A stretch of DNA of 64,000 bases from positions 1 to 64,000 of the forward strand of contig BBBM01000002.1 in assembly GCA_001311565.1 (NCBI GenBank), given 5' to 3'. Numbering within the stretch: position 1 is the first letter of the stretch; each line of letters opens with the position of its first letter. Below are positions 1 to 10,918 of this stretch, in pieces. This stretch comes from Desulfothermus okinawensis JCM 13304 (GTDB taxonomy: Bacteria > Desulfobacterota > Desulfovibrionia > Desulfovibrionales > Desulfothermaceae). Made by a program: the position numbers and the translations under genes. The notes under the pieces are model-generated. The model ran no database searches. It was not told the DNA's origin and was given only the letters and a program-made list of their open reading frames with translations.

Positions 1-3
1 CGT

Positions 4-32
4 TTGACAAAAAAACTAAAAAAATATATTAA
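4..32 (+). promoter_or_regulatory. Putative promoter of the tRNA array
   Basis: A perfect TTGACA -35 box at 4-9 is followed by A/T-rich sequence with candidate -10 hexamers TATATT (25-30, 15-base spacer) or TATTAA (27-32, 17-base spacer). It lies about 12 bases before the first tRNA. Assigned by consensus only. Confidence 0.4.
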
Positions 33-44
33 ATAATTTTTGTT

Positions 45-117
45 GGGTCGTTAACTCAGTAGGTAGAGTATCGGCCTTTTAAGCCGAGAGTCGCAGGTTC
101 GAATCCTGCACGACCCA
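45..117 (+). tRNA. tRNA-Lys (TTT)
   Basis: Cloverleaf of 73 bases. The acceptor strands GGGTCGT (45-51) and ACGACCC (110-116) pair fully, with discriminator A117. The anticodon loop CTTTTAA gives TTT, and the T-loop GTTCGAATC is standard. No CCA is encoded. First gene of a five-tRNA cluster. Confidence 0.95.
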
Positions 118-125
118 TATTTTTA

Positions 126-200
126 GTCCCCATCGTCTAGCTCGGCCCAGGACGCCGGCCTCTCACGCCGGTAACAGGGGTTCAAATCCCCTTGGGGACG
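126..200 (+). tRNA. tRNA-Glu (CTC)
   Basis: Cloverleaf with acceptor strands GTCCCCA (126-132) and TGGGGAC (193-199), discriminator G200. The anticodon stem CCGGC/GCCGG encloses loop CTCTCAC, giving CTC. It lies 8 bases after tRNA-Lys, so the two are probably co-transcribed. CCA is not encoded. Confidence 0.94.
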
Positions 201-207
201 TAAGTGA

Positions 208-284
<77 letters not shown>

Positions 285-329
285 AATATTGACAAGTCTT
301 GAATGAATTATTATAAAACTAGTCAGTTA

Positions 330-405
<76 letters not shown>

Positions 406-419
406 TTTTTTTTTAAAAA

Positions 420-491
<72 letters not shown>

Positions 492-510
492 CTTAAAAAG
501 CAATAACTCA

Positions 511-546
511 AGGCCAAGCCCTAAGATTAGGGTTTGGCCTTTTCTT
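511..546 (+). terminator. Rho-independent terminator of the tRNA cluster
   Basis: A long near-perfect inverted repeat, AGGCCAA-GCCCTAA / TTAGGG-TTTGGCCT (511-540), is followed by TTTTCTTTT. It sits about 20 bases after tRNA-Cys and separates the tRNAs from the protein genes. Confidence 0.85.
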
Positions 547-562
547 TTAGGGGGATATTTTT

Positions 563-1289
563 ATGAAAAATATATCAGATATGTCCTATGATGAGCTTGT
601 CTCTAGGATAAGGGAAAAGTTTGATATTGATTTTGAAGAGATTGCAGTTTTAGATACGCGACTTTTGGTTGTAAAGATTTTAAATTTGGAAGATTACATT
701 GACAAACTTGCTGACCAGGTTAAAGAGGGTGAGCTACTTGAACTTCCTTTTTGGGCAAAGATTTGGCCAACTTCTATACTCCTTAGCTATATCTTACACA
801 AACTTCCCATGGAAAAGGGAGATAAATTGCTTGAAATTGGAGCAGGTATGGGCATTTGTGGTCTTGTGGCCGCTAAGTTGGGTTTTCATGTTACCCTCTC
901 TGACATTGATGAAGATTCTTTAATGATATCTCAGATAAATATCTTAAAAAAACAATCTGTCTCAAAATGCAAGGGTAAGAAAAGTGGATTTTACAAAGGA
1001 TAGATTAAATAAAAAGTTTAAATACATCATAGGTTCAGAGGTACTCTACAAACAGGAACACTACAGACCTCTTATAAAGTTTTTTTCTAAATCACATGGA
1101 CAATAAGTCCACGGTTATTCTGGCAAAGGACTATCATCTCAAGGCAAAGAAATTTTTTTAAATTAGCCAAGGACTACTTTTTTTATTGATGAAAAATATA
1201 TTGGTTTCAAAGAAATGGAAAATGAACAAGGAGAAAGACACCTTTGCTCTATTATAAGGCTACGAAAAAAAGGGGTAGGACTTAAATGA
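563..1289 (+). CDS. Class I SAM-dependent methyltransferase
   Basis: The protein has the glycine-rich SAM-binding motif I (LLEIGAGMGICGL, about residues 92-104) and an acidic post-I segment (VTLSDIDEDSL), as in METTL-type protein methyltransferases. An N-terminal segment of about 75 residues precedes the Rossmann fold and includes LPFWAKIWPTS, typical of this subgroup. The frame breaks at an A7 run near 960 and at T runs near 1083, 1152 and 1172. Reading across them continues to a TGA at 1287-1289. That stop overlaps the ATG of the next gene in an ATGA junction, so the two are translationally coupled. The substrate is unknown; coupling to a YcaO protein next to dsrC hints at modification of a sulfur-pathway protein, which is only inference. 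Confidence 0.7.
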
Positions 1290-3023
1290 TAAAACTAGGC
1301 AGTTGTATTAAAAAAAATATAAAAAGGAGTTAGATAAGGCAAAATCTCCTGAAGAAACTGTAAGTCATGTTAAAAGTGTACTCAAAAAAATTTGGCAAGG
1401 ATATTTTGTTTGATACAAAGAGGATAGATACTGGTCGTCTTGGAATACCTGTATTTTTTTCAATCTATGGGAAAGAGGCCAGACGGTTATGCATCAAGGA
1501 AACAAATGGGAAAGGGACCATCTTCAATTCAGGCCGAGGCATCTGCAGTTATGGAACTTGTTGAAAGGTATAGTTTTTTTTCCTTTTGGGAACGAGAAGA
1601 AAATTTTAGGTTACTTACATGGACAGAGGCTAAAACAAAATCTAAAGATATTAATTTAATACCAGAGGAAGAGATATTAAAATCTGTAGATGACAAACTT
1701 CACATAAAAGATCTCCAAAAGGTTTTAGACCTTGTTAAATGGAAGTTTTGCAAGGCCTATCTTGTGTGTGAAGATAGAGAATTTATGGTTCCAGCGGATT
1801 GGTTTAAGAAATTAAATGAATATAATGGGGCTTCTGCTGGTAATACCTTTGAAGAATCAATCCTTCAGGGATGTTGTGAGCTGATTGAAAGGCATGTTTG
1901 CGCCATAATAGATAGAGAAGAGAGAGTGGTTCCAACTATCAATCCAGCATCTCTTAAAGATGCAGTTGCAAGGGATCTTATAGCTTGTTTTGAAAAAAAT
2001 AATATTAGACTCTGGATAAAGGATTTTTCTCTAAATATGGGTATCCCCACGGTTGGGGCCCTGGCTTATGATCCATCAACTTATCCAGAAAAAAAGTGAA
2101 ATAGTTTTTACAGCAGGCACTGCCACTTCCCCTGAAAAGGCAGCAATCAGGGCCTTAACTGAAGTGGCTCAGCTAGCAGGTGATTTTTGTACTGAGTCAA
2201 GATATGAGCCTTCAGGACTTAGAAAATTTAAGGGTATTGATGAGACCGCATGGGTAAGAAAAGGGTATGAGATAGATATTTCTAGTCTTCCAGATATTAG
2301 TGATAGGGATATATATGTGGAGCTAATGAGACTCTCTTCTAAGTTGAGTGAGCTTGGTTTTAACCTCTATTCAATAAATATAACCCATCCCAAAATAAAT
2401 ATTCCGTGTAATTATAATTTTGTGCCAGGTTTTTTTTATTTAGGGAAAGGACTAAATATCCCAGTGTAGGGCTTTTTGTTGGAAGGAGGTTGGTTGAGGA
2501 AGAGGATTTTGAAAAAGCTAGATATGGGCTTGAAGTTTTAGGAAAAATATATGGTGGGGCATATTTTATTCCCTTTTTTTAAAGGTCTTCTGGAGTGGAA
2601 ATCAGGGAATCTAGAGAATGCTAAAGCCCTGTTTGAATCTGCTCTTCCCATTCAACCAGGTGGAGAAGAGGAGTCCATGGTACTTTTTTTATATTGCAAA
2701 TATTTTAGTCCAAAAGGAAGATTTTAAAGGGGCTATAGAGATACTTGACTATGCAATTTCCTTAATTCCTGACAATGCAATATATTTTAATCTAAGAGGG
2801 GTTTGTAAATTTAAGCAGGGGATGTATGAGCAAGCTGCTCGAGACTTTTTGTCAGCTCTGGATTTAGACAGGAGTTCTGCAATGGATTTAGCCAATGTGG
2901 GTATGTGTTATAAGATGATGGGGAAAAAAAGAGCTGGCTATTTCATATTTAAAGGATGCATTGGAGATTGATCCAACCATTGAATTCGCCAGGATTGGTT
3001 TAATAGAAATGATGAAAAATTAG
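1286..3023 (+). CDS. YcaO-like protein with C-terminal TPR domain
   Basis: The YcaO core is recognised by MELVERYSFF, NGASAGNTFEESILQGCCEL and the ATP-site segment IERH, then FTAGTATSPEKAAIRALTE. YcaO enzymes use ATP to activate backbone amides (azoline or thioamide formation) or act as partners of sulfur-relay proteins. After about 400 residues the protein continues into helical repeats of TPR type (AIEILDYAISLIPDNA, AARDFLSALDLDRSSA, AISYLKDALEIDPT). The start is the ATG overlapping the upstream methyltransferase stop. The frame is broken at several A/T runs (for example near 1309, 2091, 2437, 2690, 2926). A TPR tail suggests a protein substrate. The gene lies about 200 bases before dsrC, so a role with that sulfur carrier is possible but unproven. 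Confidence 0.75.
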
Positions 3024-3052
3024 ATAATTAAACAATCTTTATTTTTTTGCCC

Positions 3053-3080
3053 TTGACAAAATGTGAATTTAGAATCTAAT
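3053..3080 (+). promoter_or_regulatory. Putative dsrC promoter
   Basis: TTGACA at 3053-3058 and TCTAAT at 3075-3080 are 16 bases apart, in the intergenic region before dsrC. This would give a 5' UTR of roughly 140 bases. Assigned by consensus only. Confidence 0.4.
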
Positions 3081-3226
3081 GTGTCTTCACTTTTTGAATG
3101 TTACGCAAAGAGGGGTTGACTTGGTTTTGTTAACAATTTATATTCCTTTCTGGGAAAAGTTTATTTTTGCTAACCACTGAATATATTTTCAGAAAATTGA
3201 AAAAAAATTAAAAGGAGGTTTTGTCC

Positions 3227-3547
3227 ATGGCACAAGTAGTTGAATTCAAAGGGAAGAAATTTGAAGTAGATGAAGATGGTTTCTTGCAGAATTTTGACGA
3301 TTGGTGTGAAGAGTGGGTGGAATATGTAAAGGAATCAGAAGGTATCAAGGAACTCACCGATGATCACTGGAAAGTAATTAATTTCTTGCAAGACTATTAT
3401 AAGAAAAATGGTATTGCTCCAATGGTTCGTATCCTTTCTAAAGTAACTGGATACAAACTCAAAAAGATCTACGAGCTCTTCCCATCTGGTCCTGGTAAGG
3501 GAGCATGTAAGATGGCTGGTCTTCCAAAACCAACAGGCTGTGTATAG
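3227..3547 (+). CDS. dsrC: DsrC, sulfur carrier of dissimilatory sulfite reductase
   Basis: An intact 106-residue DsrC/TusE-family protein. The C-terminal arm ends GACKMAGLPKPTGCV and carries both conserved cysteines, ten residues apart, with the second one penultimate. Having both Cys distinguishes true DsrC (trisulfide product of DsrAB, re-reduced at the membrane) from TusE. The start is the ATG at 3227, eight bases after an AGGAGG ribosome site; the TTG six bases earlier is less likely. The gene stands alone with its own candidate promoter and terminator, as is common for dsrC outside the dsrAB locus. It is strong evidence that the organism respires or disproportionates sulfur compounds. 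No indel affects it. Confidence 0.96.
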   Translation: MAQVVEFKGKKFEVDEDGFLQNFDDWCEEWVEYVKESEGIKELTDDHWKVINFLQDYYKKNGIAPMVRILSKVTGYKLKKIYELFPSGPGKGACKMAGLPKPTGCV

Positions 3548-3572
3548 TAAATTAAAGTATTGAGGATTATAC

Positions 3573-3613
3573 GAGCGGCCTCTTATTAAAAATGGGAGGT
3601 CGCTTTTTTTTAT
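3573..3613 (+). terminator. Rho-independent terminator after dsrC
   Basis: The stem GCGGCCTC / GGGAGGTCGC around a loop of about 12 bases is followed by an eight-T run at 3604-3611. It lies 25 bases after the dsrC stop. Confidence 0.85.
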
Positions 3614-3631
3614 TTTTTTATGGGAGTAAAA

Positions 3632-3995
3632 ATGGACATTACAAAGGTATTGTCTCACCTTAAAAAGGAGCCTCATTTTACCCAAAAGGTGGGTATGATA
3701 CTCATCCACAACGGGGTGGTGAGGGGCATTTCAAGGAACGGCAAAAAGGTTAAAAAACTAATAGTTAAAAGCGACTATAATAAAATAGAGCAAATTAGAA
3801 AAAAAATATGAGTCAATAGATGGTATTTATAAAATAGTCATTGAAGCAAGATCTGGAGAGTTTGAACCTGGAGAGGACTTACTCTGGATAATCGTCGCAG
3901 GAGATGTCAGGGAGAATGTGAAGTATGCATTATCCAATACCTTAGAGGAAGTAAAATCAAAGGCCGTGATAAAAGAAGAAATTCTTGACGATTAA
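3632..3995 (+). CDS. moaE: MoaE-like molybdopterin synthase catalytic subunit
   Basis: The reconstructed protein of about 120 residues contains VGMILIHNGVVRGISRNGK, then a C-terminal half with GEFEPGEDLLWIIVAGDVRE and KSKAVIKEEIL. These match the MoaE family, which transfers sulfur from MoaD thiocarboxylate to precursor Z during molybdenum-cofactor synthesis. The frame breaks at an A8 run near 3800. I prefer the ATG at 3632; an in-frame ATG at 3620 is an alternative. mobA lies about 1.1 kb downstream on the other strand, so two molybdenum-cofactor genes flank purM. Confidence 0.82.
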
Positions 3996-4082
3996 TATCT
4001 TGTCATTTAAGTAACTTTCTTTAGATCATTTTTTATAGATTAAATTTATATTGTCCCCTAAAATAAGTTCCAGGAGAAAAAA

Positions 4083-5128
4083 ATGAAGGATCTCAGTAAG
4101 GCATATAGAGAGTCTGGAGTTGATATCCTCAAAGCCAGTACGTTTATTGATAGGATAAAGGGAATTGTAAAGGGTACACACACTAAAGGGTCCTAAGTGA
4201 TATTGGGCTGTTTGGTGGTATGTTCAAGCTTGATATATCAGATATCAAGTCTCCAGTTCTAGTGGCTGCCACTGACGGTGTTGGTACAAAACTAAAACTG
4301 GCCTTTGATATGAATAAACATGATACCGTGGGTATAGACCTTGTTGCCATGAATGTTAATGATATTGTGGTTCATGGGGCTAAGCCTTTATTCTTTTTGG
4401 ATTATTTGGCAATGGGAGAGTTGGACACCTCTGTTGCTGAAGACATTATAAAAGGTATTTCTGAAGGGTGCAAACAGAGTGGATGTGCCTTACTAGGAGG
4501 AGAGACTGCAGAGCTTCCTGGTTTTTATAAAAAAGGGGAATATGAATTATCGGGATTTAGTGTTGGAGTGGTGGATGATTCAAAAATAATTGATGGATCT
4601 ACCATTGGCGTTGGAAACGTGATAATCGGGCTTGCTTCAAGTGGAGTCCACTCAAATGGATTTTCTCTCATAAGAAAGATTATAAGGGACAAGTCCATAT
4701 CCCTTGAAGAAAAACTGAATGAATCCACTAAAACCCTTGGCGAGATATTACTCACCCCAACAAAGATATATGTGGGGTCAATACTAAATTTAATTAGAGA
4801 TTTTCATATAAATGGAATGGCCCATATAACTGGAGGCGGTTTTTTTGAGAACATTCCCAGAATATTGCCAAGGGGAGTAAAGGCCAAGATCGATTTTTAT
4901 AGTTTTGAGAAACCTTTAATATTTCAGTGGATTAAAGAACAAGGCAATTTGTCCTGGGAAGAGATGATGTCCATATTTAATTGCGGTATTGGTATTGTAT
5001 TGATAGTAAAGAAGAAAGATGTCGATGATATATTAAATAGGTTGAATGGACTAAATGAAAAGGCATGGATTATAGGAGAGATTCAGAGACAGGAAGAGGA
5101 ATCAGACAATATTGAAATATATTTTTAA
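4083..5128 (+). CDS. purM: Phosphoribosylformylglycinamidine cyclo-ligase (AIR synthase)
   Basis: This ATP-dependent enzyme closes the imidazole ring in purine synthesis. The sequence shows LVAATDGVGTKLKLAF, GIDLVAMNVNDIVVHGA, the catalytic-loop region GCALLGGETAELPG, SSGVHSNGFSLIRK and HITGGGFFENIPR, in family order. Reconstructed length is about 348 residues, normal for PurM. The start ATG follows an AGGAG site. One indel lies near 4188, where AAAGGGTCC must gain a G to join the N-terminal segment (KGTHTKG) to VLSDIGLFGGMF. This break is in a G run rather than A/T, which supports sequencing error over gene decay. Confidence 0.94.
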
Positions 5129-5704
5129 GGCCTTTTTATAATCCTCCTTGGTGTTTATATTAAAAAAAAGAGTGAAGATCTGGATCATGCTTTTTAATGT
5201 GGAACTCATCTATTGTCTTTACCTTGACCTTGGAAAATAACGTACTAATTCTAAAGCATTTTTTTTGTTATCATATCTTCAATTATGGGAATGCATTCCT
5301 TTGAATAAAAACCACAAAGGGGCTCAAAATATTTACCGATTTTGGGCACCACTACCTGATAATCTTTATCTAAGTTGATATTAAATAGTTAATCAATTCC
5401 AATTTTATAAGCGGTGTGTCACAACCTACTATAAAACTATATTTTGTGGGAGCAAAGACTAGGCCTGCATGTATACCAGTAAGGGAACTAGATTCTTCAT
5501 ATATATCAGAAACCACTTTATATCCCAATGATGTGTATTTTTGTGGGTCTTTTGCAACGAGCAAGATATTATCGAAAAAAAATACTTAACTTGTCAGTAA
5601 TTATTTCAATAAAACTAGAGTTACCAAGTTTAAAAAAAACACTTATTTTTATAACCCATTCTTGAGCTTTTACCACCACAAAGCACAACTGCCGTAACAT
5701 CCAT
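5102..5704 (-). CDS. mobA: Molybdenum cofactor guanylyltransferase
   Basis: The N-terminus reads MDVTAVVLCGGKSSRMGYKN, the LCGGxSxRMGxxK nucleotide-binding signature of MobA. Further on are SLTGIHAGL and IVGCDTPLI (metal and GTP site), and the C-terminus has the typical FFNINTKEDYKKA. MobA attaches GMP to molybdopterin to form the bis-MGD cofactor of formate dehydrogenases and similar enzymes. The frame shifts at T/A runs near 5575, 5635, 5390 and 5165. The 3' end overlaps the convergent purM by about 27 bases. About 200 residues, normal for the family. Confidence 0.85.
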
Positions 5705-5838
5705 AATTTCAAGCCCATATTAATTGTTTTTATATATTGAAAAAATCCTAAGATTATTTTAGATCTTAATCAATGTAATTTTTAGTTAACAGCTGACTGT
5801 GTGGCAAGTAAAATGTTATATGTTCAGGGAGGTGAATT

Positions 5839-7439
5839 ATGAGGCGTTGGAATGGCTGGGGACTTGAAGAAGTGGACTATCCTGTTAAGGATAATATGTT
5901 AAATTTACTAAAAAAATTTAGTTGGTGGTCCTGAATATTCTTATACTGCACCCATGGAAAAGGTGCTAAAAAAAATAAAAAAAGAGCAAATTATCTTTAA
6001 CTCATTCACTCGTTTCAACCTGTGATAAAGATAGACTACTCTACTGTCGTGGGCAGAGTATGCCAGATTGGATAGATCTCCGTTTTGGGGAGGTCAGGAC
6101 TTTTCCAGATGGTGTTGCCCGTCCAAGAAATGAGCAAGAAGTTCAGGAACTAATTGATCTTGCAAATAGGGAAGGTTTTTGTCTGATTCCATATGGGGGA
6201 GGAACAAGTGTGCTGGGGCACATAAATCCAATTGAGATTGATAGGCCCATTATTACTGTATCATTAGAAAGAATGGATAGGATAATTTGGATTAACGAAC
6301 AAAACAGGGTAGCAGAATTTTATGGTGGTGTAACTGGTCCCCAGATAGAAAAGTCTTTGCTTCCCATGGGATATAGACTGGGCCACTATCCCCAATCTTA
6401 CGAGTTTTCAAGCTTAGGTGGGTGGGTGGCCACAAAATCTTCAGGACAACAATCCTTTGGTTACGGTAGGATTGACAATATGTTTGTGGGTGGACTTTTG
6501 AATACCCCTAAAGGGATTTTAGAAATACCCCATATACCTGGATCAGCTGCTGGTCCTGATATTAAACAATTTGTCCTTGGATCTGAAGGAAGAATAGGGA
6601 TTTTGTCAAAGGTAAAGGTTAGGATATCACCTATCCCAGAAAAAGAGCTTTTTGAAGGTTATTTCTTGCCCTCGTGGGAAGATGGATATAAAGCAGTTAA
6701 AACACTTTCTCAGGAAAAATTTCCCCTATCAACCCTTAGATTATCAAATCCAAAGGAGACCATGACCCATTTAACCATGGTTGGGGGACCTCTTTTGGTT
6801 TCAATTTTAAAAAGATATCTTAACATTAGGAAAATTGGAGAGACAGGGTGTTTAATGGTGGTTGGTTATTCTGGAAACAATAGATTTGTTAATCAAACAA
6901 AGAGAGAAGTAGCCTCTTTTATAAAGAGAAAGTTTAAAGGTGTGTCTACCTATTCTTTGATTGGTAAGGCATGGCAAAAAAAATAGATTCAAAGCTCCCT
7001 ATCTTAGAAATTCCCTTTGGGAGTTGGGGTATGGAGTGGATACCCTGGAAACCTCTGTACCCTGGGATAAGGTAACTTCAACCATGAATGATATAGAACG
7101 TTCTCTGGAAGAGGCCTTAAACTCCCATGGGGAAAAAGTATATGCATTTTCCCACCTGTCTCACTTTTATATAACTGGACCATCCATTTATACCACTTAC
7201 ATCTTTAGGATATCAAAGGACCATGAAACAACCCTGAATAGATGGAAGGTCCTTAAAAAAAAGCTGCAAGTGAGGCAATTGTAAGAAACAAAGGTACCAT
7301 TAGTCATCACCATGGAGTTGGCATAGACCATAAAGAATACCTTGAGCATGAAAAAGGGAAATTAGGGATAGAAGTATTAAAGGATATGATTAGTAGCTTT
7401 GATCCCAAGGGGATTATGAATCCTGGAAAGCTTATATAA
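5839..7439 (+). CDS. FAD-binding oxidase, alkyl-dihydroxyacetonephosphate synthase-like
   Basis: The FAD-binding (PCMH) domain shows the flavin motif [11 protein letters not shown], then [20 protein letters not shown] and [15 protein letters not shown]. The C-terminal half ends with [15 protein letters not shown] and [11 protein letters not shown]. The His-rich HHHGVG segment and overall order match alkyl-DHAP synthase (AGPS), which swaps an acyl for an alkyl chain to make ether lipids. Glycolate/D-lactate oxidase relatives are an alternative. About 530 residues once breaks near 5918, 5975 and 7260 are healed. Start ATG follows AGGGAGGTGA. It heads a tight operon with a glycerol-3-phosphate dehydrogenase and a glycerol-type kinase. 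Confidence 0.8.
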
Positions 7440-7456
7440 AAGTGGGAGTTATATTT

Positions 7457-9058
7457 ATGTGGTATGGATATAAGAGGGAAGATCAAATCCAAGGATTAGA
7501 TAACTATTTTGATATTATTGTGATTGGTGGTGGCATTACTGGGGCTGGTATTTTTAAAGAAGCCACTGATATGGGATATAAGTGTCTTCTAGTTGAGAGA
7601 AATGATTTTGCATCTGGAACATCAAGTGCTTCTTCAAAGATGGTACATGGCGGTCTTAGATACTTAAAAGAAGGAGACATAAAACTTACATTTGAATCTG
7701 TAAAAGAGAGGGAACTTATATTATCCCAGGCAAAATATTTAGTTGATCCCATGACATATATTTTGCCCATATATAAAGATAAGAGGGCAGTTAAACACTT
7801 AATTCCTTTGTTTTTAAAAATATATGATCTCTTTTCCATAATTTCAAATTGGCATGACAGAAAAATAAATTTTAAGACAGAAAAGCTGAATACCCAATCA
7901 ATAATAAAAGAGGTACCAGATATAAAAAAAAGAAGATTTAATTGGAGGAGCTAAATTCGAAGACTCTGTTACTGATGATAGTAGACTTGTGTTAGCAGTA
8001 ATAAGGGAAGGACTGTGCAATGGTGGAATTGCAATTAATTATTTAGAGGCAATTTCCTTTCTAAAGGATAATATGAATAAAATAATTGGAGTAGCCCTAA
8101 AAGACAAATTAGGTGGGAAGGAATTTGAAGTTAAAGCAAAATCAGTGGTGTGTGCAACAGGGGTTTGGACCAAAGAGATTACGGATATGGCTGGTATAAA
8201 ACTCAATCTACGTCCTCAGGGGATCTCATATTATAGTTCCAAAAGAAAAACTAAATCTCAGTGTGTGCGTCACAGGTTTTCATCCATGGGATGGAAGACC
8301 TGTTTTTGCATTTCCATGGGAAGGGGTTACAGTTATAGGGACAACTGATATAGACCACCAAGGGGAATTATCAAGACCACCAAAAATGGATGGTGCAGAA
8401 TTTGAGTACCTGATGGATTGGGTAAATTTTATGTTTCCGTCCCTGGATATAGATGTCCCAGATATAATCTCCTCCTATTCAGGAGTTAGGCCAATTGTTT
8501 CTGCAGGCAAAAAAATTGCCCTCAAAAGAACCCAGAAAACACACAATAATAGAAAAAAAATGGTTTAATCTTAGTTGTTGGAGGAAAGCTAACAACTTTT
8601 AGGAAGATTGCAATTGATACACTAAGGTATGTAAGAAAATGTCTTCCATCCCCAGGTAGCTATAACAATTTTAACCATATCCTAACCAGATTTCCCTGGC
8701 ATCCTGATTGTAATTTAGATGAAAAGGTGATCTTTAAACTCCTTGGACGATATGGATTTGATAGCCCAAATTTTTTTTAAGGAACTAAGAGAAAAAGAAC
8801 AAAAAAATTTTATATGACCATCGTATTGTGGGTGAGATCAGGTGGAGCGTAAGGCATGAGGCGGTGGTCCACTTAGATGACCTCATGATAAGAAGGAGTA
8901 GGCTTGGTCTTGTTAAAAGGGATGGAGGAATAGAATATTTTCCCCTGATTAAGCCCATTGTACAGGAAGAACTTGGTTGGGACCAAGACAGATGGGAACA
9001 GGAGAAAGAACGATATATAAAAATTTGGAGACAGTATTACTATTTGCCAATTAACTAA
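7457..9058 (+). CDS. glpD: FAD-dependent glycerol-3-phosphate dehydrogenase-like protein
   Basis: The N-terminal dinucleotide-binding motif is IIVIGGGITGAGIFKEA, followed by NDFASGTSSASSKMVHGGLR, which is characteristic of GlpD-type enzymes. Later landmarks are CATGVWTKEI, FAFPWEGVTVIGTTD, YSGVRPIVSAG and the C-terminal domain VRHEAVVHLDDLMIRRSRLG. GlpD oxidises sn-glycerol-3-phosphate to DHAP at the membrane, passing electrons to quinone. Frame breaks fall near 7928, 8220, 8520-8560 and 8775. Start ATG is 18 bases after the previous stop with a GGGAG site. In this operon it could equally act on an alkyl-glycerol-phosphate. Confidence 0.85.
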
Positions 9059-9071
9059 AAAGGAGAATTTA

Positions 9072-10625
9072 GTGGGGGAATTCATTTTATCCATAGACAA
9101 TGGAACCCAGAGTGTTAAGGCAATTTTATTTAATGTAAATGGAGATCTGGTTTTTAAGTCCCAAGTGGTTATTGAATCCTATTATTCAAAAAAAACCAGG
9201 CTGGGCAGAGCAAGATGGTAACTATTTCTGGGAAAAACTCTGTGAAGCAATAAACAATTTATGGAAAAATGGTTTTTCGCCAGAACAGATAATAGGTATT
9301 GGGGTTACAACTCAACGGGCAACAATGCTGGCGGTGGACAAAAATGGTAATCCATTACGTCCAGCAATAGTCTGGCTAGATCAGAGAAAATCTAGATGTT
9401 ATCCTCCTTTAGGTGCTTATACTTTGTTGTTTAAGCTTCTGGGAATCCACTCTTCTATAAAGTATTTTCAAGATAAGGCACCAATAAACTGGATATATAA
9501 AAATGAGATGGATGTATGGAAAAATATGTACAAATATTTGAGCTTATCAGGGTATTTAAATTTTAAATTAACAGGAGAATTCAAAGACTCTGTGGCCAAT
9601 CAAGTTGGATACTTGCCATTTGATTTTAAAAGACACAAATGGGCAAATGGTCTTGACTGGAAGTGGAAGGCACTTATGCTCAAAAGGTATCATCTCCCTG
9701 ACCTTGTGAGGCCATCAGAATTAATAGGTTATGTTACAGAAAAAGCATCAATGGATACAGGTCTTAAGAAAAATACCCCGGTCTATGCAACGGCCTCTGA
9801 CAAGGCGTGTGAAGTATTGGGGTGCGGTTGCATGGATTTAGATCAGGGATGTCTTGGATATGGAACCACTGCAACCATAAATGTGACCAGTAAAAAAATA
9901 TATAGAGCCAATTAGGTTCCTTCCACCATATCCTGCTGCGATTCCAGATCAATACACACTGGAAATTCAAAATTTCAGGGGATATTGGCTTGTTAGCTGG
10001 TTTAAAAAGGAGTTTGGAGATAGGGAGGTGAGTTTATCCAAAAAGGTAAAAAAAGACACCAGAGGAACTGTTAAATGAGATGTTAGACAAAGCCCCGCCT
10101 GGATGCCTAGGACTTATGTCCCTTCCTTACTGGACACCAGGGATAAAGGTACCTGGACCAGAGGCCAAAGGCGCTATAATTGGTTTTGGAGACGTACATT
10201 CCAAGGCCCATGTGTATAGGTCCATTTTAGAGGGACTGGCATATGCACTCAGGGATGGAAAAGAGGCCATAGAAAAAAAGGACTAAGGTGTCATTAAAAA
10301 AAGATATATGTGGCTGGGGGCGGATCCCAAAGTGACAGGATTATGCAAATTACAGCGGATATTTTCGGAATTCCAGCCCATAGACCCAAGGTCTATGAAA
10401 CATCAGGACTTGGCTGTGCCATAGATGTTGCTGTTGGTTGTGATATCTATAAAAATTTTCAAGAAGCTGTTTTACAGATGACTTCAACTTCTGCTGTGTT
10501 TGAACCAGATATGAAACACCATGATTTGTATACAGAACTATTTATTCGTGTGTATAAAAAAAATGTACAATAGATTAAAGCCGTTATACGAGGAGATAAG
10601 GAATATTACAGGTTATCCTGAGTGA
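9072..10625 (+). CDS. FGGY-family carbohydrate kinase, glycerol kinase-like
   Basis: A GTG start follows an AGGAG site 13 bases after the glpD stop. The N-terminus ILSIDNGTQSVKAILFN is the phosphate-1 motif of the FGGY fold, although glycerol kinase normally has DQGTTS there. Others are GIGVTTQRATMLAVD, IVWLDQRKS, ASDKACEVLGCGC, GYGTTATINV, LEGLAYALRDG and VAGGGSQSDRIMQITADIFG. The indels near 9197, 9893, 10055, 10283 and 10563 are in A runs. The substrate is not certain. The operon suggests glycerol or an alkylglycerol. The reconstructed C-terminus runs past the annotated break to TGA at 10623-10625. Confidence 0.8.
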
Positions 10626-10918
10626 AAATTTATATGAACGGGTTGTTGGCTTTAAGGTATATTTCAAATATTCTTTAAATAATTATTCTTTAAATAATAA
10701 ATTCAACACCCACATTAGTTGAACTTGAATCTTCCTTTTGTTAAACTATCTTGTATGAGATTAAGATTCCAATCATTGGTTGCTGCTGTAGTAGTAAAGG
10801 CCAATATTTTTACTGGAAATATGTATAAAATACGTAAAAATTTCTGTTTTTGCATCAAAATATTACCTAATATGGTTTTTTTATATATAATCTGGTTATT
10901 AATTGAAAGGGATAAATT
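10626..10918 (+). other. Intergenic region, no gene seen
   Basis: A very A/T-rich stretch of about 290 bases between the kinase and the next gene. It contains a short tandem repeat (TATTCTTTAAATAAT-like units around 10668-10698) and no convincing ORF, RNA or terminator. Confidence 0.5.
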
